A stretch of 64,000 nt of DNA from Lates calcarifer (taxonomy: Eukaryota > Chordata > Actinopteri > Centropomidae): the NCBI RefSeq assembly GCF_001640805.2, contig NC_066849.1, forward strand, positions 436,011-500,010, read 5' to 3'. The notes under the pieces are model-generated. The model saw only the letters and a list, made by a program, of their open reading frames with translations. It searched no databases and was not told the origin of the DNA. Made by a program: the position numbers and the translations under genes. Positions 11,301-26,300 of the stretch are shown piece by piece. Numbering within the stretch: position 1 is the first letter of the stretch; each line of letters starts with the position of its first letter.

Positions 11301-14300
11301 ATGGGTTACAGTAGGTTTGTGTTTAATTCTATTTGTGTACTCTCAGAGACTCTACTAGACTGTGAGCATCATGCCAATTCACTTGTGATATTTGCCCTCA
11401 GCATCTCTCAACGTCTGGGGAAACCCTAACAAACTATTCCTCACGCCAAAACAAACAAACCACAGAAAGGGTTGACACCCTTTCCTGCACTATAAGAAAG
11501 AGATAACAGTCACACTGCAGTTCTGCTCTGCAACGTATACAGCCTTAATACCAAACTGCATTTCTGCATTTGCATTTCAAATATTGAGTCATTTTCTCTG
11601 TCATTACTAATCATAGAATTGTCTGTTAAAATGGGCCCTTGTAATATGTCTATACAGTTTTATAAACTACATAAACAGCTGTCCTGTAATTACTCTTTAC
11701 TTGTTTTGTCTGCCCCTTAGATATGATCTGTCATTGTTCCTGCAGCTGGAAGTCACCTGTGCTGAATACATGCTCAAATGAATAGTCTAACATTTTGAAA
11801 AATAGGCTTATTCGCTTAGCTTAGCTTAGCAACAGCTAGCCTGGGTCTGTTCAAAGCTGAAAAATAGACCTGCAGAACCAATACTTATCACCTGTATCTC
11901 TCAGTGTTCAGTTCATAAGCAATACAACATGTCAAAGTGACAATTTGTGCTGGAACTGTTCTCTGGACATCTGATTCGATCAGTGAGCACAGGTTTTGGT
12001 CACTCACATAACTCCCCCTCAAACCACAAAGCGCTGCATTGCTGATGTTTCCCCAAAGGGATAGAAGTGCTTTCCTCTCTGTTCCAAATAAATGAAATAC
12101 ATTGTGTGCAAACTTTAGAGCTGTTGATAGGTGCAGTTTTGCACTACCAGGCTAGCTGATTCCTCCAGCTCCCAGTCTGTTTGCTAAACTAGATTAACCA
12201 CATCCTGACTTTAGTTCTGTACTAACTGAACATGAGACATGTAACAGCCATGACACTGATATCTATTTGAGCATCTAACACTTAAAAAAGTGAAGCAGTG
12301 TACAAGACTCTCCCTGTTGCAAATTGATGAAGATTCACAAATTAATGTGCAGCGAGCACTAGCAGCACTGTGTCTAAGTCTGCAAGGATCTCCATCAACA
12401 GGCCCAAGTTGATCCAACCTTCAAGTCAGGGATCATCACCAGTGACCAGAGTTAGGTCTACTGCAGTGGAAGAGCCCACAGTCTCCAAGACTGAAGGTGC
12501 ATCATGCTCGTCTTTTTCTTTGAGATTGTGTGATTGTTGCTCCCCATGCGCTCTACTAGCTGGATTTGGCTCCCTGTGACTTCTTCCACTTCCCCAAAAT
12601 TAAATTCAAGGTGAATAGTCTCCATTTTGCCACAGTGGAGGATATCCAGCGTGCATCGGAGATGGTGCTTGACATGCCTACAGAACAGGACATCCAGGAA
12701 TGTTCCAAATGTATCATTAGCACTGTGAACAGTGTTTTGCTGCACAAGGGGACTATATATATAAACATATATAAACCACGTACAGTTTTTGCTTGTTATA
12801 GTTGCAGTCTCTGAGCTTTTTGATTGCACCTTTTTTTTTTCCTAAATAGTTAAACTATTGCTTTAATGCTAACACAATTATGTCAATATATGAGCAGTTG
12901 TTATAAAATTCCCTGAGTCTGCGCTGTGGTGGGGTATTTTAGAATGTGAAACAGCCGAGTGTTATTACCACACAGAGAGGTTTGTTACATGGAGAACAGA
13001 ATAATGAGCTGCAGCAGAGAAGCTAAAGCAGAAAGTGAACAGGCTGCCTTAGTCCTGTGCTGTCCTGCCTTGTTAACTAGCTAAATCATTATTGTAAACT
13101 CACTGTATCCTTTTATTCTATATTCTCTGGTGTAATGTGTAATGAATTTGGAATGGGATACACTTAACTGCACTGGACATAGGGCTGATGATATTGTTGA
13201 AATCAATATTAATTGTACAGAATTAATTGTATTAAAAGAATGTGTTTTTTTTTTAATCATACAGTCCAATGGACTGTCTTGTCCTTGTGTTACAAAAGAC
13301 TCCATCCATATCCAGCTAAAACCCTATGAAGTTTTTTTTAGCTTCTAATCACAATTTGTTTATGATCATAGGTTTAGACAACATCCTTCTGTAAAATGAT
13401 AACAGTATGTAATCATAATGCCATAATATGATCTGATAAACACTCAGTTAAGAGTGCTGCACGAATGAATCCTAAAACTAACAGCTTTTTACTTCTGGTG
13501 ATTGCATTTAGGCCTCACAAAAATCTAAAAAGTGTTGTTTGTGAAGATTATCTTTCTGAAAAAACTTTTGTTTGTCACAGAGCTTATTTTCTGCCAATAA
13601 ACCAAAAGAAAACTGTTGTTGAAAAGTTCCATTGGCTATTTGTTGAGGGAACCAGGGTGATTTTAACTTCCAGGTTGGCCTGCAAAAATATGTCATCCGC
13701 AAACCACTCACTCAGTAATATTAAATTATTACCCAGCCCTAATTAGTCAAAGGACATAACCTATGCTGCCTCGGTGTTAACATTACTCATATGTTGTCTG
13801 GACTAGATCTTTTAACCAGGTTATACTGACTCTTTACTTAATTACATTTGGTATCAGCTCTTTTACATCATGTGCTGCTGTTATAGCACAACTTCAATCA
13901 TCAACCAATCACGATGACCCTATTCCACCTTGGATTAACATGTGATCTCTATCTGAATACATTACTGAAACACTTACACTATAATTAATTGATCTATAGA
14001 AAACTAAACTTAGCACAAAAAGTAAGGAAATTTGTGTTTGGTAGATTATTTCTTTGTTGTAACAATGCTTCTTGGCAATAAATCTTATACCAGTGGAAAG
14101 CCTGTTTATTACCATTTTAAATGGTGCCACATTTGTAAGGAACATGCATTTGTGGGATGAGCAGCAGAGCTGAGTATGTGGGTTGCGCCCATGAAAAATT
14201 TGCCAAATCTTCTCTGCCAATGCACCAAACTGCTTATATTGCTGCTGCTATTGACTCTTGTTTGGTGTTTGGTGGATTGGATGATTGAAGTTTGAAGAAA

Positions 14301-17300
14301 CAAGACATATTGGCGATTTAACAATTTATTCATTTCGCAAACAGGAGCCTCAGTAGCGTGTGGAATAACCATACACAGCCACAACAGCCTGGCACCTCCT
14401 CCTCATGCTGGTCACCAGCCTGGTCACACACCACTGTGGGATGGCATCCCATTCTTCAACCAGCATGTGTCGCAAGTCAGCCAACGTGGTTGTGTTGGTC
14501 ACTCTGGCATGAACAGCCAAGCTGATCCCACACAAGTTCAATGGGGTTGAGGTCAGGACTGCTGGCAGGCTGGTTTTCCTGGTTGCAGAATCTCATCTCA
14601 ATATTGCTCTGCATTGAGATTGCCTCAAATAATGAAAAGCCTCGTTTTTCCAGTGATGGAGATGCCGTCCCACACCATCACACTGCCTCCTCCAAAAGAT
14701 ATTTATCGGTGCAGCAATCACCATTGCATTCTCCGTCTCTTCTCCACACCTTGACGCTACAATCTACTGCCGTAGGCAGAATCTGGACTCATCGCTGAAC
14801 ATAACGTTCCTCCACATGTTCAGGTTCCAGTGCACATGTTGCCAACACCAGCGCAAACAGGCCTGACAGTGAAGGGCAGTCATGGCAGGCCTCCTGGCAG
14901 CCCTGTGAGACAGGATATTGGCTGCGTGCAGTCTGTTCCAGATTGTCTGGGCAGAGAGCTGTCGGCCATATCGTCCTGCAAACCTTGACTGAAAATCTGT
15001 AGAGGACAACCTACGGTACCTAAGTGCTGACAGGGTGAGGAAACGGTCTTCTTGGGGTGTCATCTTCTTGGGACGCCCACTTCGTGGCCTGTCTCTGACA
15101 TCCCCCATTATATGGAACTTAGCCTTCAGTTTGGAGATGGTACTAGTCTATCAGTCAAACGTGGCTTGCCGATTCTTGGAGCAGACACCTACTGACCACT
15201 GTAGCAGGGCCCATGCTCACAGGTGCTGCCATTCAGGTGCCAATCACCATACCAGAAGCTCATAACAAGAGTCAATAGCAGCAGCAATATAAGCTGTTTG
15301 GCATTGGCTGAGAAGATTTGGCAAATTTTTCATGAGTGCAACCCACATACTCAGCTCTGCTGCTCATCCCACAAATGCATGTTCCTTACAAATGTGGCAC
15401 CATTTAAAAGGGTAATAAACAGGCTTTCCAACGGTATAAGATTTGCCAAGAATATTGTTACAACAAAGAAATAATCTACCAAACACAAATTTAAATGTTT
15501 AGAAAAAATATTGATAATCACTTGATTGTTCATTTTCATGTTAATTCATTTTTAAGGACAGAAATGGCTAAATGCTCTGATTCCAGCCTCTCAAATGTGA
15601 ACAAATGTCTTGGTTAAACAAATCAAGACATTTTAAGATGTCACTATCTGTGAAACTCAGATGGACACTTTATAGACTAAATGATTGATCTAGCACATAA
15701 TCAGAAGTTAAATTGATAATGAAAACCTTTGTTAGTCACAGCTCTGGATAATGATATCCAATCATTGGCCTTTAACCAAACCTATGCTATCATACACAGA
15801 TCTCATGTTAATGCCAGGTGGAAATTAGGTCACTGTATAAATATTGCTAATTTAAGGTTTAACCTCAAAAACATATTGGAGCAACCCATTTATAAGAGTC
15901 ACAGTGGTGTCCGAGATACGTTCATTATGCTTGTGCATTATTAAGGCATTTCTACTACACTTATAGAGCTCTGCTACATGCTATGCCTCAACAGCACCTT
16001 CAGCACTCATCAATCTGTAATACTGACCTTGTTAGTTTGATAAAATTAAAATCAATTTTGCGTAAATCTAGTAACTGTGCTGGTGTCTGTGCAGAGCTGT
16101 GTGGCCTGTCTACACACTGAAAGTTTAACAGTATCACCCATCTCAACTTACAGAACTGAAGTCTGCAAAACCCGAGGTAGAGTCTTTAGGGGCTTTACTT
16201 GATGAGGAGGATGGGGCAAAAGGGTCTTTGCCACTGAACGGGTCTCCTAGGCCCTTTTTACTCTGAAACGGATCAGTGGCGTCGCTGCCGAACGGCTGGA
16301 AGGGGTCACATGGTTTGGAAGGATCAGCTGTGCCAGACATGCTCACTGGCGTGCTCTTACCTGAAGACATAAAAGACAGAGGCAAACATCATCAGAGAGA
16401 GGATACTTTTCTATCGTCTGCAAGACCAAAAAACAGACATATTACAAGCTTATTTAGGGTCTCATGTATTTTAAGAGGATGATATTTATGGACTGAGTGC
16501 ACGTGTTCACTGATGGCTGAGAAATACCATGACTCATGAGTAATTCTCACCTTAGTGAACTCAGGTTCTGTGCTGAAAATACAGGATTTGATCTGATCTA
16601 CTCTGAATTAAAACACACAAGCACTATATTCTCTGGTTCCCATAGATGTGCCCACGCCCTGTTTCACCTCCGGTGTCACCTCAAAGATGCCTTCAAGCTT
16701 TTGAAAGCCACACTAGTTTCACCTCCACACGCAGCACACCAAAACATTTCATATTGAGTCTTTCTTTACGTTATCACATACAGAGCTACATCCTCCTGAG
16801 AAAGGAAATATGTATAAACAGCTGGTATAGGAAAAAACACACAGCAAAAGACAACACCCAAAGGACCAAAACCAAAAGCGATACCCCATAAGCCACGGAA
16901 CCATTCTCAACGGTTTTTGGTAAATCACTTGGTTGAGTTTCTGCCCACATTACGAACTACTGGTTCACCAATTTAACAACTACACAATATACACACACAC
17001 ACACACACACATGTATGTGTGTAACCAAAGCCTTTTATTTTTGCAACAAAATCTGATTGTATGTTCTTGATTACTTCTTGATTGCTGTAAAATATATATA
17101 TAAATTGTGATAAATGAACGTTCCAATTTCCCATATCCCAAGTACCATCTTAAAATGTCTCATTTAATTTGATAAACAGTTCAAAAAACAAGATATTAAG
17201 CTTACAGAAATTTTAAATTAATTCTAAATTTTAAATTTAATTAAATTAATCCTGAGCATGGAATTATATTTTTGAGATTTGTATGTGTGACTATTTCAGG

Positions 17301-20300
17301 TAGCTTTTTATTCTTGACTTGAAATTACTTTATCACTTACTTACCATCACCACAACAGCATTTTAAGACCTACACTATACTGAAGACTCTTCTAGAGCCT
17401 TGAATTCAGTCAGTATAAATGAAGACTTGACACTGTAAAATAGACATACTGATATCCCTGTGTGGACTATACAGTTCAGCACTTTTAATCTCAAGTTCAA
17501 TCGTTTAAAAATCCTGTTGATCAGACTCAGCGACACTGTCGAACCACAGGTGTGTCTATACGTGAGCAAAAATATAACACAACAGTAATCCCAGTAATGG
17601 CAGTTACTGTTATTAACAAGGAGTTGATGCTGGGCCTGGCAGAGGATCGTGGGAACATTAAGAGTACATCATGTTGCTTGTGTAGGTGTTAAACCACAGG
17701 ACCAAACCGTTGTCATACAACATACACATACGCATTTAGTCTTATTACCCAGATAACCCGGCTGATTGGGGTGAGCAGTTCATTTCACACTCCACGCTGA
17801 GCAAAACTGCATGCCTGGCAATCAGTTTTTTCCTCTTTCAGTAAGCTGCGCACACACACACACACACACACACATTCACACTTGAGAAACCACAATCATG
17901 AGCTCCACCCTGTTTTAAAATAATCCACTACATTAGTGGCATCTAATTTTAATGTCTACTACAGGACTGTACATGCAACATGCAGTATTTAAAGTATTTC
18001 ATCTGCTGGAAACAGCACAGCTCCAACAAAATGTCCACACTATTCTCAATTTTGCCAGTTTATCTGTAGCATTCACTGCAGCCTTGCCCCTTTCACACCT
18101 CATTAGGTGATGAGAGAAAGTGACAGATCATGCATACGTACGCATCTGTCTGTGTGTGAGGGTGAATGTGTGTATATCAGAGTAAAGCAGAAAACATAAA
18201 GACACTAAAATGAATATATGAAGAGAAAAACAACTGTTACATTTGTAACAGTGCTGGCATTCGCCCACTGCACACAGCCTGCAGCCTGAACTTCTCTGAA
18301 CCACTCACCCTCGTAAACACATACACATACACACACATAAAGGGAAGAGAGAGGAAGCAAGTTAGGGTGTGTCTGCAAACAACAGGCCAAGCAAACCGCA
18401 CATCATCGCTCTTACAACATCACCTTCACATGTGCCTGCACACAAACAGCACAGCAGCAATTCATGAACAATCATAAAAAGAAATCTACAGAAAAATCAT
18501 GAGAATTAATGTGAGGTTTGTCCAGGTCACTGCAGAGTGAACAGTGGAGATGAGCCTGACAAACCGCTGCTGCTGGAGTCTGATTGTTCTTGTCGAACAA
18601 ATAAAAAGACTGGCATCACAGCTATAACAGACTTCTCTCTAGTTCCCTTCCACAACCACTGAGTCAGCAAGCATGTGAGTAAGTGTAATAGCAGCAAGTG
18701 TGGCCACAATTTAGGCTGAAACACAGAAAAGGGGATTCTGGGTAACTGTTCACACTTTGTGAACAAAGTCAGAGGGGACAGTGCTGTCCCCAAGACATTT
18801 TTTGCCAAGCATATCCTTTCTGATCATGACATCAATTCATAAAGAATTTTGCAATAACTGCAATTTAAAGCATTAAAGCCAACATTTTTCTAAAATCTTT
18901 TAATTATCTATTCATTATTTTTGTGGAGCCACACAAAGACACTTGTGTTGTGAGTGGGGAAAAAAGATGTTTCTTTAGCTGTGTCCAAATTCTAATTTAC
19001 AACTAATCTAATATGAGGCTGGACTTGAGTCTGTAGTCTGTTCACACTTGATCTGAAAGTATACCGTTGATGTGGACTATTGTCCCACAATGCAAAATAC
19101 ATAATATGAAAATTAGCATACTACACATAATATACATCTAAAGTGTAGAATAGTATTATGCTACAGTGTTGGTGATGGACCACGTCGTTCTTCTTTGTAA
19201 TGTAAATGTATAACTGTATAAACAATAGCCTCTTCAATTTGTACTGACAAGAAATAGTCCAACCTCCTCTCCGAGTAGATTTCTGCTTTTCTTGTTATAA
19301 CACAAGCGATTTCAGCTACTTCCAGTTCACTACGGCTTTGATCTCTGCTGATCTACGCTGGTAGGTCATTCCTCAGAAATATGCTCTGTTGCACGAGAAG
19401 GGCTCTCCTTTCATGTTTTAAGCTTGCTGGAGATAAACAGAACACAAGCCATATATCTGGCAGTGTTAGCCACAATACCTGAAACAGGCAGTCAAACGTC
19501 ATTTCACACACTGTGTGACACTATGATAGTGAAGCACAAATACATGACAGCACTGAGCACTTAACAGCCATCCATCCATTATCTATACCGCTTATCCATT
19601 AAGGGTTGTAGGGGGGCTAGAGCCTGTCCCATCTGACATTAGGCAAAAGGTGGGGTAGACCCTGATCCCCAGATCACCAGTCCATCACAGGGCCAACACA
19701 TAGAGACAAACAACCATTCACACTCACATTCACACCTACAGGCAGTTTAGAGTCAGCAGTTAACCTGCATGTGTTTGGACTGTGGGAGGAAGCTGGAGAA
19801 CCCAGAGAGAACCCACACAGGAACAGGGAGAACATGGAAACTCCACACAGAAAAGCCCGGGCCGGAACCAGGGCTCGAACCCAGAACATCAACATCATAG
19901 GTCAGACTGATCTTCTCATGGTAAAGCTTAATTGTGTAGAAAATCCACTGATATGAAAGTGAATTAAAAAGTCACTACTGACAGTAGTGACTGGAGCTTT
20001 AATAATAAACTTCTCAATATCACATACATACATCATTACCTGCACTCACTTGGTTGAGTGTTTGAACTGAGAATCAACACTGAGTATACAGTGTGTAATA
20101 GCAAGAAGGCTTTTATCTTCTCTGTACCCACAGTGACATTCTTTCCTGTTGACAGTTCAGAGCAGAGTTTGAGGCTGGGCTTTCTATTTTGAAAAAGGAT
20201 TTTCTCTGGTAACAGAAAAGACAACAAGTACACATTTCATCACTGCTTACACAACATAAAAAATATCTAAGTTTGTTCTATCGCCTCTTTATTCTTTTAT

Positions 20301-23300
20301 TCTATTCTTGTGTCTTGTCTTTTCGTAGTGAGCTGTTGTATCCATTTATGAGAGAGAGAAACAAGTGCTAAAAGTGGTTGTCAAACTAATATTCAAGACA
20401 TTCATTAAGAAAAGTAAATGGCTTTGATTGGACTTGGAAAAACAAATACAACAATGTAAATATCATACCTATAAATCTGCAGGCACGTGGTTACCAAAAA
20501 CTGGTGCTGACTGGCCATGTTAACCAATCACATCCTCAATGCATGCACATATTTTTTCTTCTTAATGGTAAATTTCTAATCATCATTTCTACTTAATTTG
20601 TTTGTTAAACACACACACAAGCACACACACACACACACAAGCTCTTAAATTGTTAGACTATATATAAAACCTCTTAAATTGTTTTCTACCTCTACTTTCA
20701 TAACTGATGGAGACCTATCTCAGAATGGTGGTGATTATGGGCATGATGGTGATGTGTCAATCACACAGAACAAAACCTGTCATCCATCTTGGTTTCTGAT
20801 ACAAAAAACCCAAAATACCACTTCCTTTTCAAACTAACCACTGTTCTACTAGGTCTGACCAGGTAATGTATGCTCTCAGAGGCTGAAAGAAATTATAAAA
20901 ATGTTTTTTTTGTGCAATTTCAAAGTTAAATGGTTATCAATTATTATCCTAGACAGTGTAACCTATGTAATACACAGTCAAAGTATTATTTTACCAAAGA
21001 GGCAGCGATTATTTTGTTAGTGTTTCATGACTGAAGCTGTGATGAGGTTCTGACTGTGCCCCTACTAATCAGTTTTTAGCCACAGGCTATATAGGCACCT
21101 CTAAAAAGCTGTTACACCCAGTACACACTGACTGCCTTGTGTGTGCATGATGACTACCTTGCCGAGCTACCAGTCATGCTAACTCTGCAAGGTAGTCGCA
21201 CCCGAGTGTGTCCAAAGTTTATTGTATTCTAATACAATGACAATAAAGGCTTTCCTCTTCTTCCAGATGACACACTGTAGCTGTGAAGCTCGAGCCGTGC
21301 GTGAGATGCTGACATGAGCACAGAAACGAAAACCAAGACGCTTCATGACCACCACTCACATGTGATGCGAGCAGCGTGTCCCTGGTGTTAAACAGTCTTG
21401 CTTTTCCTCCGTCTCCGTCCTCTCACCCTAAAAGTGCTAATAGTGTGACACTCACCGCTGGGTGGTTTGGGTCTTGGAGGAACACTTTTCTTCGGTGGCA
21501 GAGCTGGCGTGTCATTCTTCCTGCTGAATGGGTCATCCACAAACACCGACTGGCAAGAAAGAGACAGGAAAAATTTGTGAAACTTTCAGCATTGTGATAT
21601 CATTGCCATATTATCTCAGAGGTTTTGTAACTTTCAATTTTAAATCTGATTAAATGATTACATTTCAATTTATCAGTTTTGTTTCATCATAATAATGATA
21701 AATTACTTTCATGTACAGTACTGTTAATCCAGTCCTTCTATGGATAAAAAGGCAAGATCTTTATCAACTGTACCATTTTGGACAAAATATGAGACATATC
21801 TCATTTATGCCAATATGGCATTTTACAGTTTACATTTTTGTCTTATTTTGTTTTTAAAACCCCATGTATTCAGTGGTAGGCTTTTGTGTGATATGTCTAT
21901 CTGCCCAAAAAGGGGTGTTTCAGGAAGTTTCAGCCTCTGGTACCTTCTGGTAGTCTGGCAGCCAGCTGGCCCTGCCTTCAAAAGGGTCTCTGGGCTTTGA
22001 CATGTGACTGAAGTCTGCAAATCCAGCGGAGCTGTTACTGCTGCTGCTGAACGAACTGCTGCCAAATGGGTCCAACGTGCCAAACAAATCTGAAAATGAC
22101 AGAGTCACAAAGACTTTTTATCAACAGGCAGATTTACAATGACTGACTATAATTACTAGCCCACTTAAAATGTTCAGTATGGGTAATACCTCACTAACAA
22201 TTTAGGAGCAAATGTATAAAATACACCTTTCAATACTACTACAATTCAGAGGGCAAAAACTGTTCAGAGGATGTCCAACAGGTTGATTGGATCTATAATG
22301 GCAAGGACATGGTCAGAGAGAGTTAAAGGAGTTAATGGGCTTTGTTAAAGTTTATGTATGTATCATATTTTGGGTTTATTCTGGAAAGATGCTTCTCTCA
22401 AAGTTACAAAATGCTTCTCTCAAAGGCAAGGTACTTAAGTTCGGTTGATTAATTCTAAGGCCAAATAAACTTCCCTTTCTTAAATGGAAATGTGAGGGGT
22501 CTGGTCTCAGCTACAAACAAAAGCAGTTTTCCAAAAGATTTGCTTCCAGAGGGCATAGATGGGATTATTAAGACATGGCCAGGAGAGGTATTTTCTCATC
22601 CTTCCTCCCAGGCTAGAGGGATAATTACACTTATTCACTAATTCATATATTAAAGACCCAGGAGGTATATTTTTGAGTCAATAAACAATTCAAGACGATA
22701 AATTGAACATGGTAAATGTTTATGGTCCAAGTAATGATGAGCCTTCTTTGTAAGTAATTCCTTAACGTTTCCAGTCTTTCTGGACAGAATATGGTAGGAG
22801 TAGGAGATTCAATTTTACTTCAGATTCAGGTAAATAAAGTGTTGATTTCCATATCAACACAAGAAAGACTTTTCACCCCATACATGCTTCCTTTATGCAA
22901 TATTATCAGGAAGCATTAAGCAAAACTAAAAGACTTTATAGTGCCCTGTTATCCCAAGAACACTTTGCTCTCAAAATGCAGGTTTACTTGTGGTTCCTAC
23001 AATAGAATATAGGCACAGCCTTCAGCTATCAGGGTCCTCCTCTGTTGAACCAGCTCCCAGTCTGGGTTCAGGAAGCAGACACCCTTCTTTCCAACTTAAC
23101 CATACCCTCTCTCCCTGTCCTTATTCTGCCGGTGTCTCTGACTCTGAAACAGCAGGATCCAGATCTGCCACTCCAGCACTCATAATCATCACCATTATTA
23201 TTATTTATATTAATTGGTGCTGCTATCACTGTTGCTATTATTATTGAAAACACTATTATACTTGCAAGTATTGCTATTATTATTATTACCACTACCTCCT

Positions 23301-26300
23301 GCCTCTTTCTCCTCTCTCCCCCATCTCTCCTCTCAACCCATCCAGTTGCACCAGATAAGCATCCACCCTGACTTTGGTTCTGTTGGAGGTTTCTTCCCGT
23401 TAAAAGGGAGTTTTTCCTCTTCATGCTTGTCAAGTGCTTGCTCATATCAGGAAGTGTTGGGTCTCTCTCTATAATATTGTAAGGTCTTGACCTTACTCTG
23501 CAAAGTCTCTTGAGGTAATGTATGCCATTATTTGGCGCTATATAAACAAAACTGAATTGAACTGATTTAAACTGATATCATATTATCATATTAGATCATG
23601 TTTTTGTTTCATTGACTTACATAGATTATATGTGAATAATTTGGTTTGGTTTGTGGCCTTCCGAGATGGTGATCGTCAAATGGTTCCTGAAACCCTCATT
23701 TTAAGAATTTCTGGGTAGCAAATAGACTTGTTTTTTCCAATGACTAGGACTGAAACCACCACAACCACTAGGTGGAAAGACATTAAAGCATTTATTAGAG
23801 GCCACAGTACTACGACTTCCAAGAAAGAAAAAAAAAGGTTAATTGGCAACCAGAGAAAATTAAACAACTTGAACAAATATTATATAAAAAACTAGAGAAC
23901 AGAGATACAACAGAAATTACTCCTTAACGGAATGAAGGAACATCAGGAAATAATTTAGTATCATAAGTTTGTTAGAGCTCAAACAAGGTTATTAATACCA
24001 AAGGTAGCAGAAATTAGACAGGACCATTCATAATACTGAAGATAGTAAAAGAAATATTATGACCGACCTCATGGAGATAAATAATATATTTATAACTAGA
24101 GTCTGGGACTCTAACCTCAACCTCCCCACAAAAGAGGGTAGAGACATGGGGCCCTGACGCCTGAGGACCGGGGCCCGCTCACCACGGTGATCCAGCAAAT
24201 CCCTTTTCTTGGATGAACAACCTTGTCTTTCTACTTTTCTCCCAACACCAGATGATGGACTGCCACACGACTGTGTAGCAGACCGCAAGCATCACTGAAG
24301 TGCTCAAATGATGTTAAAGCACACCTTCCAGTGTAATATTGCGATTATACAACTATTACCAGCAAAGTAAAATGTATATGGCAGAGTAATATTTTTAGTG
24401 ATGAGTAAGGTGTGCTGTCATGCTGATTTGAGTACATTCTAAATGTCTTGCTGACCAATCAGATTGCTTGGTCGAAACTTCTTATATACTTATATACGTA
24501 TAATGGGAGGCAGAGCCTTCAGTTATCAGGCTCCTCCTACTGTGGAACCTTCTCCCAGGTTTTGGTCCAGGAGGCAGAAACACCCTCTGTACCTTTAAGA
24601 GTCGGCTTAAAACCTTCCTCTTTGATAAAGCTTATAGTTAGAGTTGGCTCAGGCTTGAACCATCCCTTAGTTATGCTGCTATAGACCTAGACTGCCAGGA
24701 GATTTCCCATGATGTAGTGAGCTTCTCTCTCTACCTCACTCTCGCCACTCAGTATGGATTCATATCCCATGTTACATGTTTCTAACTCAGTATCTCCTCT
24801 TTCCTGTAGTATTGTGCTCTTCCGTCTCTCTCTCCTCTTCTGTCTCTTTCTGCAGGTATTTCTGCCTCTGGAGCTGTAGAGTCTGATCTGTGATGACAAG
24901 TCTCCTGCTGCTCCTACAACTCCACTCAACACCTGCTGTTTTTATCAGAAATTATCAGTACTGTGTTAGGATTTGGCAGTATGCCTCTCTCCCCTTGTGG
25001 TCAGTGTGTTTCCCTTCCCTGTGTCTCCTGTTTGTCTCCCCTGTCTGTGTTTGTTTTCCAGGGCGTGGCTATCTGGTTATCTCCTCCTACCTGAGTTTCC
25101 CTCCACTCAATCAAGCACTCCTGACATCAATCTGGTTCATTTCCTCACCTGACTCCTGCTGCATTTATACCCTGGTCCTTCACTTCAGTCTTCATCAGAT
25201 CGTCCTTTTGCCAGCACGGTATTCGAGCTCATGACTCCTTAGCTCCTTTTTTTTTGAAACCCTCTCCATTTGTTGGATAACTTTGTCCCCCAAACCCAGA
25301 TACTGGGTCATGACCTTTGTTCGTCTGCCACACCCTGGAGATCTGCATTCTAAGTTTTTGACTCATGGCTGAGTCCACCTTTCGTTTGGAAGCCTGCCTG
25401 CCTGCTCCTTCATCAAGTGTTTTGTTATTTCACAATAAAGCCATCTTTTGTTTTTTCCAAGTTCTGCATTTTGGCTCCTTTTCCGTTTGTAAATCCCAAC
25501 ATACTGCTTCTTGTATTACTCCTACTATTGCATTTACAACTTTAATTTTCATTACTATTATTACCTCTTCTGTATTACTGATACCACTTTACATTTCTAC
25601 ATGGAATCTGCACTATGCTATGTTCTCCTGTCACTATTTTCTTTCTTCTTCTTTCTTCTTCTTAAGGTATTACATTCACTTTTCCATCATAACAATTTAC
25701 AAAAATACTGTAACAATTAACATACATACAACAAAAACTTAACACCCCCACCTCCCCCCTTATGGTTCATTTGTTACATCATTAAAACTATAAAACTACA
25801 AATAAAAATGATAATTAAGTCCAGAAATAATATATCTAAAGGTAAGCTTGTCAACCAGTACAGTCTAAACATGGTTAGATATCAAGAAAAGGAACCAAGA
25901 ATCAAGTTATGAATTTGTGTAGTTTGTTTGTTGTACCAAAGAATACCATGGTTGCCATATTTTTCTTATCTGTGGTTATATGAGTAGGACTGTTTGATAG
26001 GCAATACTGGACATTGGAGAGCACACAGACTGACAGATTCCTTTCACTTTTGAATTAAAAAAAAAAACCACACCATGTTCACAGACACTGCAAATGTAGG
26101 GGAATAATGAATTAAATCATACCTGGTCCTCTGGGTTTTGGGTTACTTGAAGAGAATGGGTCATTGCTTGTGAAGTGACTGGCTTGCTGCAGGAAGCATA
26201 AAGAAATTCCATGTTAATTTACTAGTAAATTCACTCAAGTCACATCCAAACTTTGAGTGCCTTGAGTGTTTTTTTCCCAATCAATATAAAATCTGAATTT

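Larger units (their letters stand above)
14028..15492 (-). mobile_element. Tc1-like transposon with about 230-bp terminal inverted repeats
   Basis: The left end, 'aaatttgtgtttggtag' from 14028, is mirrored by 'ctaccaaacacaaattt' ending at 15492. The inverted match continues for roughly 230 bp on each side, through 'gtggcaccatttaaa' and 'gagtcaatagcagcagcaa'. Between the arms, the minus strand encodes Tc1-type transposase remains. The element sits in the last eps15l1 intron. Flanking TA dinucleotides are plausible, but exact ends are blurred by a few diverged bases. Confidence 0.88.
8312..16151. other. eps15l1: Last intron of eps15l1 (7.8 kb)
   Basis: It contains a LINE-type 3' tail (8670-8733), a CA repeat (11051-11073), a short 'cttag' repeat near 11813-11836, a mariner transposase relic (12550-12770) and a long-TIR Tc1-like element (14028-15492). 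The rest is AT-rich with no recognisable coding sequence. Confidence 0.8.
16361..21455. other. eps15l1: eps15l1 intron (5.1 kb) with simple repeats
   Basis: Contains CA tracts (16991-17010, 17849-17872, 20609-20639) and an inverted R1 repeat (19567-19884). Nothing else is recognised. Confidence 0.75.

Noticed and set aside
16991..17010. Dinucleotide arrays as possible CRISPR or regulatory arrays
   Set aside because: Simple CA microsatellites without spacers. No CRISPR-type structure exists in this eukaryotic window.
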